NCBI RefSeq assembly: GCF_010586825.1
Contig: NZ_JAAAGB010000006.1
Span: 186,001 to 250,000, forward strand
Length of the DNA: 64,000 nt
Source of the DNA: Draconibacterium mangrovi
Lineage (GTDB): Bacteria; Bacteroidota; Bacteroidia; Bacteroidales; Prolixibacteraceae
Reading direction: 5' to 3'
A model generated the notes under the pieces. The model was not told the origin of the DNA. It ran no database searches and saw nothing but the letters and a program-made list of their open reading frames with translations. Within the stretch, counting starts at the first letter, position 1. Every line of letters starts with the position of its first letter. Positions 37,801 through 44,461 of the stretch are shown here, piece by piece. The position numbers were made by a program, and so were the translations under genes.

Positions 37801-37955
37801 CCGTTGGTTTTGGCGAAAGTGCATCGCTGCGTTCGCCAATGGCGCTGGCAGTGGTTGGCGGTTTGGTAACATCAACTTTGCTTACCCTTATTGTAATACC
37901 TTGTGTTTACGATGTTTTGGATAGGGTGAGAAGTGTTTTTGTGAAGAAGAATTAG
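34860..37955 (+). CDS. RND (HAE1-type) efflux permease 1
   Basis: 1031 aa, normal AcrB-like length with twelve membrane helices and two large periplasmic loops. Family cues: VNYPVTVLMVVLGVLLLGYISY at the start and PDLNSPRIFVEVTSG. TM4 reads GAGMLVDNAIVVMENIFR, with Asp413 at the position of the first proton-relay aspartate of AcrB (D407) and Asn in place of the second. TM10 reads GIAVNDSIILVDRIN, with Asn where AcrB has its lysine. The C-terminal half has ASQFESLIHPFTILLTIPLAVVG. With the TolC and MFP genes just upstream it forms a classical tripartite pump. Confidence 0.95.
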   Translation: MKKLTQFSVNYPVTVLMVVLGVLLLGYISYDKLGVDLFPDLNSPRIFVEVTSGERPPEEMEQQFVENIEALAIRQSDVVQVTSSSRVGSAQITVEYAWNKDMDEAFLDLQKALNTLTQNSDIDELQITQHDPNTTPVMIIGLKHNEITNMNELRKVAENYVRNELVRLEGVAEVELSGQEESEIIIETDIYRLDAQGLSMDEVASRIQNFNRNVSGGQITDMGTQYIVKGVSMLQTVEDFENLIVGYKAVRSAETNANQNQGSMAPVYLKDIAAVSIGNKEPTNIVHINGERCLGLSIYKETKFNTVNAVDQINEALVDIEKALPGYELIGVTNQGRFISSAIGEVQDTALLGILLAVVVLFIFLRRFGTTLIVSVAIPISIVATFNLMYFNHLTINIMTLGGLALGAGMLVDNAIVVMENIFRNHENGMSVKDAAINGTAEVGGAITASTLTTIIVFLPIVYLHGASGELFKDQAWTVAFSLLSSLVVAIFLIPMMYHRFYRKRTAPLKSKSVKVGGYGRFLSKVIDAKWVVIIITTLAIGGAGLLIPHIGTEFMPKTQTHELTVNLKLQEGTELERTESTVRNLEGILMDYLGDNLDKIYAQAGPSSSISGDQNAVFEGENTAELKVILKPESTISTESIVKTLDQLTSNIEGLEVSFSQEESALQSILGTDEAPVVVEVRGEELDEIERVVNQVKEKMQGVNGLFNIQTSIEDGAPEVEIHVDRMRAGMYNIDINSVITQMQDQLQGKDAGELERSGEMQDITIKVPEKSIDEIGSLIITSGDQVFRLSEIADISFGVSPKEIFRRNQNRIGKVTAQLEDGIPLDHVANDIRMQTASIDLLPDYRIMVTGEEEKRQESLTNLTFALLLSIVLVYMVLASQFESLIHPFTILLTIPLAVVGSVLVFFILGKTFNIMAIIGVIMLVGIAVNDSIILVDRINQLIREGVERKQAILQAGQQRIRPIVMTSLTTILALLPLTVGFGESASLRSPMALAVVGGLVTSTLLTLIVIPCVYDVLDRVRSVFVKKN

Positions 37956-37956
37956 A

Positions 37957-38412
37957 ACACAGATGACGTTGATTTAACTGAAACTCGCTGATAGATGAAA
38001 ATGGATTACAAATATTCTGATTTAACCGAAGCAATAATTAAATGCTTCTATAAGGTTTACAATGAATTGGGATATGGTTTTCTGAAAAAAGTCTATCACA
38101 ATGCACTTTTAATTGAGTTGCAAAATGAGGAGTTGAAAGTTGAATCGCAGAAACCAATAAAAGTAAGTTATCAGGGTGATGTAGTTGGAGAATATTATGC
38201 CGATATTATTGTGGAGGATGTTGTAATTCTTGAGCTAAAAGCAACCGAAACTGTGACTGAAGCGCATGAGTTTCAACTGATAAATTATTTGAAAGCGACG
38301 AATATAGAAATTGGTTTACTGCTAAACTTTGGGAAGAAACCAGAAATACGGAGGAAAATATTTACTAATAAAAAATCTGTGAATATCAGCTAAACCTGCG
38401 TCATCAGCGTTC
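37957..38412. mobile_element. GxxExxY gene within imperfect terminal inverted repeats
   Basis: A 33-bp left end (37960-37992, starting CAGATGACGTTGATTT) and the reverse complement of the right end (about 38375-38407) agree at 24 of 33 positions. The unit of about 450 bp contains one gene, whose last codons lie inside the right repeat. It interrupts an otherwise tight operon between the two RND permease genes. No transposase is present and no clear target duplication was seen, so mobility is inferred. Confidence 0.5.
37995..38393 (+). CDS. GxxExxY protein
   Basis: 132 aa, the usual length for this PD-(D/E)XK-like family. Blocks: NELGYGFLKKVYHNALLIEL, where the signature G-x-x-E-x-x-Y reads G-F-L-K-K-V-Y with Lys replacing Glu, then IKVSYQGDVVGEYYADIIVEDVVILELKATETVTEAHEFQLINYLKATNIEIGLLLNFG. 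The nuclease-like Asp and ELK are intact (YADIIVED, ILELKA). The biological role of the family is unknown. Base composition is richer in A/T than the pump genes. Flanking inverted repeats suggest it arrived as a unit and is not functionally part of the pump. Confidence 0.85.
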   Translation: MKMDYKYSDLTEAIIKCFYKVYNELGYGFLKKVYHNALLIELQNEELKVESQKPIKVSYQGDVVGEYYADIIVEDVVILELKATETVTEAHEFQLINYLKATNIEIGLLLNFGKKPEIRRKIFTNKKSVNIS

Positions 38413-38426
38413 CAAAAAAGAAAAAA

Positions 38427-38513
38427 ATGAAACGAGCAATAAAAATATTTACGCCTAGTATGGTTAGATTATTTGCGAGTTCCATACGATACCTTTTAAA
38501 GCATAAAATCTAA
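38427..38513 (+). CDS. 28-residue cationic ORF directly before the RND-ABC fusion gene
   Basis: ATG at 38427 opens 28 codons ending at TAA 38511-38513, four bases before the ATG of the fusion gene. The peptide begins MKRAIKIFTPSMVRLF and ends RYLLKHKI: short, basic and amphipathic. The A-rich run before its ATG looks like a translation leader. It may be a coupling leader peptide, a small membrane-associated subunit, or chance. No homologue known to me. Confidence 0.35.
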   Translation: MKRAIKIFTPSMVRLFASSIRYLLKHKI

Positions 38514-38517
38514 TCGT

Positions 38518-41500
38518 ATGAAATTCATTATCAACAGAAAAATATTCATCAGTATGCTGTTTCTGGGATTAACCATGTTGGGTTATATCTCTTACAAACA
38601 GTTGCCGGTGGAACTTATGCCAAATGCCGAGCTCCCGATGCTGTATGTCCAGATCCGGTCGCAGATTGAGGTCGATCCGAGCTATTTGGAAAATCAGGCC
38701 GTTATTCCGGTTGAAGGAGCGATCGGGACGATGGAAGGTATTGAAGATATGGAGTCGTCTATTAATAACCGATCGGCATCTATCCAGGTAAATTTTAAAC
38801 AGAACGTCAACTTTAAATACACTTTCCTGAAATTGCAGGAGAAGATTGATCTTATTGCCGGCGAGCTCGATGATAACTTTACTGTAACGGTTAACCGTGT
38901 TGATCTGGATCAGCTTACCAATCAGTTTATGGAACTGCAGATTCGTGGTAGCGGGGGAGTTGATCGCGTGCGTAATATCGTTGACCAGGAAATTACCGCC
39001 CAAATGGAGAACATTGATGGGGTGGCTTCGGTTTCGGTTTTTGGTGGTAAAGAGCGTTCGATTGAAGTAACCTACGATGCAGGTGCCTGCGAGGCCTACG
39101 GAATTACACCGGCTCAAATTCGAAGTGCTATTTCAGGCAATTCTACCAACCGAACATTTACCGGTTACCTGCACGATGCACAGAAGCAGTATTTTGTGCA
39201 TGTTACGGCCGAATACGATAAAGTTTCGGATATCGAAAACATAGTTGTGGCCGATGGCCCGATTTATTTAAAAGATGTAGCCGATGTATTTTTTGGTGTA
39301 AAAGAAGAAACATCGATCAGTCGTATAAACGGATTGGATGCGGTTTCGATGAGCCTGGTGAGCGATTCACAGGCCAACCTTATCGAACTGTCGCATAACG
39401 TACAGGCCGAAATTGCGGAATTAAACAGAAAATTGGCTGCCAAAGATGTACAAATCGTGGTTCAGACCAACCTGGCCGAAACCATGGAGAAAAACATCGA
39501 TCAGATTATTGATCTGGCACTGGTTGGAGGTTTGCTGGCCATTTTTGTACTTTGGATGTTCCTGAAAAACCTGCGCATTGTTTCATTTATTGCACTGGCC
39601 ATTCCAATTTCCGTGTTTACCGCATTCAACCTGTTTTACGCTTTTAATATTTCGCTGAACAGTTTAACACTGGTGGGTCTTGTATTGGCTATTGGTATGC
39701 TGCTCGACAATAGTATTGTGGTGCTCGAAAATATATACCGACTCTCGGGAAATAAAATGAGCCCCGAGCAATCGGTAACACAGGGAACAAAAGAGGTTTG
39801 GCGTTCGATTGTAGCGGCTACGCTTACTACTGTAACTGTATTTTTACCCTTTGTTTTCTCTACCGATTACATGGTGAAACTGTTGGGTAACCACGTGGGG
39901 GTTTCCATTATTTCTACGCTCATTGTTTCGTTATTTGTGGCCTTGCTGTTAATTCCAATGGCGGCTCACTTGCTGTTGCGCAAAAAACGTCAACACAATG
40001 TGTTTTACGAAAAGGTTACCACCAATAACCGCATTATACAAATTTACATTCTGTTGCTGAAAGCCAGTATGCGCGTTCCTGCGCGTACAATTATTGGTGC
40101 ATTGGTGTTCTTCTTCTTAACCGTATTTATTGTGTTGGCAATTAGTGTCACCAACTTGCAGGAGGTTGAAGAGGAGCAATTCAATATTTATGTTACCATG
40201 CCAACCGGTACAACACTGGAAGCAACCGACAAAGTAGTTGCCGATGTGGAAAGCCGGCTGGAAGATGTTGCTGAAAAGCAGGATCTGTCCGCCAATATCG
40301 AGGCCGAGGAAGCTATTCTGACATTTATTCTTCGCGAAGATTACAAAGATATTGATGACCGTACTATTGCCGAAATCAAAAAGGATGTTGAAGATCGTCT
40401 TCGTAATGTTTCGCAGGGAGAGGTTGGCCTTGATGCGCCTACGTCGAGTGCACGTTTCCGTGGCGGTGGTGGCGGTGGTGGCCGTTCAGGCACCCAGGGA
40501 TTCCAGCAATTTATGGGAATTGGCTCGGATCAGGAGCGTGTAGTTATAAAAGGCGAAAACTTTGAGGTGATGAAAGGTGTGGCCGAAGACTTGCTGTACT
40601 ACATCGAAGATCTTGAAACGATTCGTCGTGCAAACATTAGTGTGGCGAACAACCGGCCCGAAGTACATATGTATTTCAACCAGATGCTGCTGACCGAATA
40701 TGGAATTACACTTCAGAATATAACATCGGAGCTGGGAACATTTACAAGCCAGTTTACCTCGGGAGTTAATTTTAAGCAGGGTACGGAAGAATATGAAATC
40801 GTAATCAAAGAAAAATTACCCGATGGTGTTGAAGAAGAGGATAATGAAAAAGGTATTGAAGATCTTCGTCGCCTGCAGGTAAGCAATAATCAGGGCGCTA
40901 CCTACGATATGGACGAACTGGCTGATATGGTGTATGCCGAAGGAATGGCCAGCATTACCCGTGTAAACCAGGAAAAACAGATTGAATTAACCTACCGGTT
41001 TGTTGATGAAGCCAGCGAGTCGAAAGATCTGCTGGAGGCTTACCGGTTGGAGATCGACGAGATAATCGGTGCTTATAAACTGCCTTCCGGAGTTGCGGTT
41101 GAGGTAATTCACGAAGAGGACCAGTATGCTGAATTTAAGTTTCTGATTGCTGCTGCATTCATTCTTATTTTAATGATTCTGGCATCGGTTTTCGAATCGG
41201 TATCAACGCCGTTTGTACTGATATTCTCAATTCCTCTGGCTGCCATTGGATCATTCCTGGCACTGATATTTACCGGAAACAGCCTGTTTAACGCCAACAC
41301 TTTAATGGGCTTTATTATCCTGATTGGGGTGGTGGTGAACAACGGAATTATACTGATTGATTATACCAATATTCTACGAAAACGGGGCTTCCGAAAATCG
41401 CGTGCCTTAATGGCTGCCGGTCTTTCGCGTGTTCGCCCGATTTTAATTACGGCCATTACTACCATTGTAGCATTATTTCCGCTGGCAATGGGGCAGGCTG

Positions 41501-43242
41501 AATATGTGGGTGCTATTGGAGCGCCGTTTGCCATTACTGTAATTGGCGGTTTGGCATTAAGTACGGTGCTTACCCTGGTTTTCATTCCAACATTATACGC
41601 AGGAATGGAAAATGCGTTAGACTGGATTAAATCGTTACATCTTGGCTTAAAACTCGGCATGTTAACGGTGTTTATCATCGGTGCTGTTCTTATTTACCTA
41701 CGCGTGGATAGCTTTGTATGGCAGCTGCTCGATTTTATTCTGTTGGTTATTTTGGTGCCGGGTGTTGTAGCTTTTACAATGACCAGTTTGCGCCAGGCCA
41801 GCGAAAAAGTTGTGGACGAAAACGAGCCGATAAGAATTAAAGTAAGAAGGCTGGTGAAAATTTACGATCGCGATTCTCGATTTGTACGCGAGTGGAAATC
41901 GGGATTAAGAATTCGCGAACGTGCCGGATTAAAGAAAGATTATAAACATCTCCGCGATTTTTCAGATCTCGTATGGCATATCCCGCTGTTTGTTTTTGTG
42001 GCTTATTTCACCTTCTTCTACATCGAAAACCATATCTGGATGTGGGTGTTGTCGCACGGTGTTTTCTTTTTCCTTTTCTTGCTTAGGGTGCCGCTAAACC
42101 AGGTGCTGATTAATAAACATGAAGCTACAGGCAAGGCATTCTATCTGAAACTGAATAAGTGGATCTATAACATATTGTTCTGGATTGTCCCGCTGGTTTT
42201 CCTGCTCTATTTCTACAAAGACTGGAATAACCTGGGCATGGTAATTTTCATTGCAATTATCTGGTATATTTTGCTGATTTTCTATGCTACCGCAGAATAC
42301 ATTCATAATAAAGAAGTAAATATTGCCCGTATTGAAGGACGTTTTGGTGGCTTGCGCCGTGGATACTTTAACATGGTTCGCCAAATTCCGGTAATCGGAA
42401 AACGCAAGAAGCCATTCAGGGCGTTGAACGGAGTTTCGCTGGAGATTAAAACCGGTATGTTTGGTTTACTTGGGCCAAACGGTGCCGGTAAATCAACCAT
42501 GATGCGGATTATTACCGGAGTGCTCGAACAGAGTTACGGAAAGATCTGGATTAACGGAATGGATACCCAAAAATACCGCGAGGAGTTGCAGGGTTTGATT
42601 GGTTATTTGCCACAGGCTTTTGGTACCTACGAAAATATGTCCGCATGGGAATTCCTGGATTATCAGGCTATACTGAAAGGTATAAAAGATACCAAAACGC
42701 GCGAAGACCGTTTGGAATATGTGCTGAAAAGTGTTCATATGTGGGAGCGTCGTACAGATAAAATCGGTGCATTCTCGGGCGGTATGAAACAACGTATTGG
42801 TATTGCACAAATTCTGCTGAACCTGCCACGTATTTTGGTGGTTGACGAACCTACCGCCGGTCTCGACCCGCGCGAACGTATTCGTTTCCGTAACTTGCTG
42901 GTAGAGCTGAGCCGCGAGCGGATCGTAATTTTCTCGACACACATTATCGAGGATATCTCGAGTTCGTGTAATCAGGTAGCCGTAATTAACCGGGGTAACC
43001 TGAAATATTTCGGAACACCAAACGATATGGTGAATATGGGTACTAATTTTGTTTGGCAATTCTCGGTTCCGGCTAAGGAATTTGATAATATGGCCAATAA
43101 ACAAATGATTGTTCACCACATGCGGGATGGCGAAAATATTAAGATGCGTTGTTTGGCGAAAGAAAAGCCTGCACCCGACGCTGTTAGTGTATTGCCAAAC
43201 CTTGAGGATGCTTATTTGTGTTTGTTAAAAGACTTTGTTTAA
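38518..43242 (+). CDS. RND permease fused to six extra membrane helices and an ABC ATPase domain
   Basis: 1574 aa in one unbroken frame. Residues 1-1035 are a complete HAE1-type RND permease: IFISMLFLGLTMLGYISYKQLPVELMPNAELP at the start; TM4 AIGMLLDNSIVVLENIYR with Asp397 as the proton-relay aspartate; TM10 GVVVNNGIILIDYTN; a Gly7 run near residue 648. Residues 1040-1260 hold about six further hydrophobic segments (near 1042-1062, 1066-1088, 1150-1170, 1174-1192, 1216-1234, 1238-1258). Residues 1295-1574 are a full ATPase domain: Walker A GLLGPNGAGKST near 1315-1326, Q-loop LPQAFGTY, signature FSGGMKQRIGIAQ, Walker B ILVVDEPTAGLDP, switch His in FSTHIIED. An RND pump normally runs on the proton gradient and an ABC transporter on ATP, so this combination is unusual. 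The downstream ABC-2 permease starts 6 bp later. Confidence 0.9.
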   Translation: MKFIINRKIFISMLFLGLTMLGYISYKQLPVELMPNAELPMLYVQIRSQIEVDPSYLENQAVIPVEGAIGTMEGIEDMESSINNRSASIQVNFKQNVNFKYTFLKLQEKIDLIAGELDDNFTVTVNRVDLDQLTNQFMELQIRGSGGVDRVRNIVDQEITAQMENIDGVASVSVFGGKERSIEVTYDAGACEAYGITPAQIRSAISGNSTNRTFTGYLHDAQKQYFVHVTAEYDKVSDIENIVVADGPIYLKDVADVFFGVKEETSISRINGLDAVSMSLVSDSQANLIELSHNVQAEIAELNRKLAAKDVQIVVQTNLAETMEKNIDQIIDLALVGGLLAIFVLWMFLKNLRIVSFIALAIPISVFTAFNLFYAFNISLNSLTLVGLVLAIGMLLDNSIVVLENIYRLSGNKMSPEQSVTQGTKEVWRSIVAATLTTVTVFLPFVFSTDYMVKLLGNHVGVSIISTLIVSLFVALLLIPMAAHLLLRKKRQHNVFYEKVTTNNRIIQIYILLLKASMRVPARTIIGALVFFFLTVFIVLAISVTNLQEVEEEQFNIYVTMPTGTTLEATDKVVADVESRLEDVAEKQDLSANIEAEEAILTFILREDYKDIDDRTIAEIKKDVEDRLRNVSQGEVGLDAPTSSARFRGGGGGGGRSGTQGFQQFMGIGSDQERVVIKGENFEVMKGVAEDLLYYIEDLETIRRANISVANNRPEVHMYFNQMLLTEYGITLQNITSELGTFTSQFTSGVNFKQGTEEYEIVIKEKLPDGVEEEDNEKGIEDLRRLQVSNNQGATYDMDELADMVYAEGMASITRVNQEKQIELTYRFVDEASESKDLLEAYRLEIDEIIGAYKLPSGVAVEVIHEEDQYAEFKFLIAAAFILILMILASVFESVSTPFVLIFSIPLAAIGSFLALIFTGNSLFNANTLMGFIILIGVVVNNGIILIDYTNILRKRGFRKSRALMAAGLSRVRPILITAITTIVALFPLAMGQAEYVGAIGAPFAITVIGGLALSTVLTLVFIPTLYAGMENALDWIKSLHLGLKLGMLTVFIIGAVLIYLRVDSFVWQLLDFILLVILVPGVVAFTMTSLRQASEKVVDENEPIRIKVRRLVKIYDRDSRFVREWKSGLRIRERAGLKKDYKHLRDFSDLVWHIPLFVFVAYFTFFYIENHIWMWVLSHGVFFFLFLLRVPLNQVLINKHEATGKAFYLKLNKWIYNILFWIVPLVFLLYFYKDWNNLGMVIFIAIIWYILLIFYATAEYIHNKEVNIARIEGRFGGLRRGYFNMVRQIPVIGKRKKPFRALNGVSLEIKTGMFGLLGPNGAGKSTMMRIITGVLEQSYGKIWINGMDTQKYREELQGLIGYLPQAFGTYENMSAWEFLDYQAILKGIKDTKTREDRLEYVLKSVHMWERRTDKIGAFSGGMKQRIGIAQILLNLPRILVVDEPTAGLDPRERIRFRNLLVELSRERIVIFSTHIIEDISSSCNQVAVINRGNLKYFGTPNDMVNMGTNFVWQFSVPAKEFDNMANKQMIVHHMRDGENIKMRCLAKEKPAPDAVSVLPNLEDAYLCLLKDFV

Positions 43243-43248
43243 GGAATT

Positions 43249-43971
43249 ATGGAAAGACAATTCGATATAAAAAACAGGCTGTATATTTTAATTAAAATGA
43301 TACGGTATAATTTAAGAATCATCTTTGCCAACCGGTTTATATGGTTTTTAATAGCAGCACTTGCATTCTTTTTGTTTTTTGCCATACAAACGGTATATAA
43401 TGGTGGCTCCATGTCGGAAGATGTGGTGTATAGCTTACTGATATTTCCTGGCATTTTACTCATTTTTTATCCTTCGGTTTTTGGTATACAAAATGATGAT
43501 GATTCGCGGATGTTGGAAATACTTTTCGGAATACCGAACTACCGTTATAAAGTTTGGCTGGTGCGGTTGGTAATGATCTATACACTTGTATTTGTTATTA
43601 TCTTTCTGTTTTCGGCCCTGGCTTCGGTACTGCTGTACAAAATTAACCTGCTGGAAATGTCGTACCAGTTAATGTACCCGATTATCTTTTTAGGATCGAT
43701 GGCATTTATGTTCTCTACCATTGTTAAAAACGGAAACGGAACAGCGGTAACCATGGTTTTAATTGGTGTGGCACTGCTGATATTGCGCGAAGATTTAATG
43801 CAGGGTACGCAGTGGGATGTTTTTCTGAACCCGTTTGAAATACCAAATAACCTGAACGAGGTGATCTGGATAGGAATAATCCGGAAGAACCGGATTTTTA
43901 TGGGGATAGCCACTCTGGTGTTTGTTCTGTACGGTCTTTTTAATCTGCAGAAACGAGAAAAGTTTGTTTAA
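43249..43971 (+). CDS. Small ABC-2 type membrane protein, last gene of the composite operon
   Basis: 240 aa with six membrane helices (about 28-48, 59-77, 103-124, 137-153, 160-178, 211-230) and a cytoplasmic N-terminus. FGIQNDDDSRMLEILFGIPNYRYKVWLVRL between helices 2 and 3 resembles the ABC-2 coupling region seen in NatB/GldF-like permeases. It has no stand-alone ATPase of its own. Its start lies 6 bp after the RND-ABC fusion, so the fused ATPase domain is the obvious partner. A strong terminator follows at 43989. Confidence 0.82.
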   Translation: MERQFDIKNRLYILIKMIRYNLRIIFANRFIWFLIAALAFFLFFAIQTVYNGGSMSEDVVYSLLIFPGILLIFYPSVFGIQNDDDSRMLEILFGIPNYRYKVWLVRLVMIYTLVFVIIFLFSALASVLLYKINLLEMSYQLMYPIIFLGSMAFMFSTIVKNGNGTAVTMVLIGVALLILREDLMQGTQWDVFLNPFEIPNNLNEVIWIGIIRKNRIFMGIATLVFVLYGLFNLQKREKFV

Positions 43972-43988
43972 GCAATAAGAATAGAGGT

Positions 43989-44030
43989 GATGCCCTTACT
44001 CTGAGAATGAGTGAGGGCATCTCTGTTTTT
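43989..44030 (+). terminator. Terminator of the RND/ABC operon
   Basis: GATGCCCTTACTC (43989-44001) pairs with GAGTGAGGGCATC (44009-44021), 13 bp with one wobble, followed by TCTGTTTTT. Confidence 0.88.
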
Positions 44031-44110
44031 AGGATGTTTGTGACTCTCAAATAATCTTCCTCCGGAAATTCAATGGGTAATGTTCAATAAACTGTGTCAT
44101 GAATAGCGAC

Positions 44111-44340
44111 AAGGAACACATAAAGGATGTTAAGGAATGGAAGATGGCGTGCAGGAACTCATGAGCAACGTGAAGGAACACAAGGTAAGCGCCAAGGAAC
44201 GCATGAGCAGCTTTAAGGAACACGTGGTAAGCGCTAAGGAACGCGTGAGCAGCGTTAAGGAACACATGGTAAGCGCTAAGGAACGCGTGAGCAACGTTAA
44301 GGAACACATGGTGAATGCTAAGGAACGTATGGGCAACGGT
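44111..44340. repeat. 21-bp minisatellite, eleven units, alternating A/B types
   Basis: Units of exactly 21 bp starting AAGGAAC run from 44111 to 44340 (for example at 44173, 44194, 44215, 44236, 44257, 44278, 44299, 44320). From 44173 they alternate between a CACATGGTAAGCGCT-type and a CGCGTGAGCAGCGTT-type tail, making a 42-bp higher-order repeat. The first three copies are degenerate. Confidence 0.92.
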
Positions 44341-44424
44341 AAAAAATACATAACCCACCTGATGAATGGGATAAGCGATGTCCTCATTATTTTCATCCCA
44401 TCCGTAATTCCCAAAAACTCTTAA
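44137..44424 (+). CDS. Possible repeat-encoded helical protein
   Basis: 95 codons read across the minisatellite. Each 21-bp unit adds a heptad, giving alternating VKEHMVSA / KERVSS segments that would form an amphipathic, highly charged helix, then a hydrophobic end (GISDVLIIFIPSVIP). Because 21 is a multiple of three, long ORFs also exist in two minus-strand frames, so openness alone is no evidence. The charged heptad pattern and ATG favour this frame. It may be an untranslated repeat instead. Confidence 0.3.
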   Translation: MEDGVQELMSNVKEHKVSAKERMSSFKEHVVSAKERVSSVKEHMVSAKERVSNVKEHMVNAKERMGNGKKYITHLMNGISDVLIIFIPSVIPKNS

Positions 44425-44429
44425 CTTTG
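44422..44429 (+). promoter_or_regulatory. TAnnTTTG -7 box of the U32 family gene
   Basis: TAACTTTG is an exact -7 box about 33 bp before the ATG at 44462. The -33 element is unclear. Confidence 0.45.
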
Positions 44430-44461
44430 CACCGCAATTTTTAAAACTTCACGCATAAGCA

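Noticed and set aside
41640-42430. Assembly artefact joining two adjacent genes
   Set aside because: The linker is a continuous membrane-type coding sequence with normal codon use and no remnant start signals; it cannot be excluded without reads, but the sequence gives no sign of it.
44047-44414. Minus-strand ORFs of about 100 codons with hydrophobic repeats
   Set aside because: They are mirror readings of the 21-bp minisatellite, open only because the period is a multiple of three.
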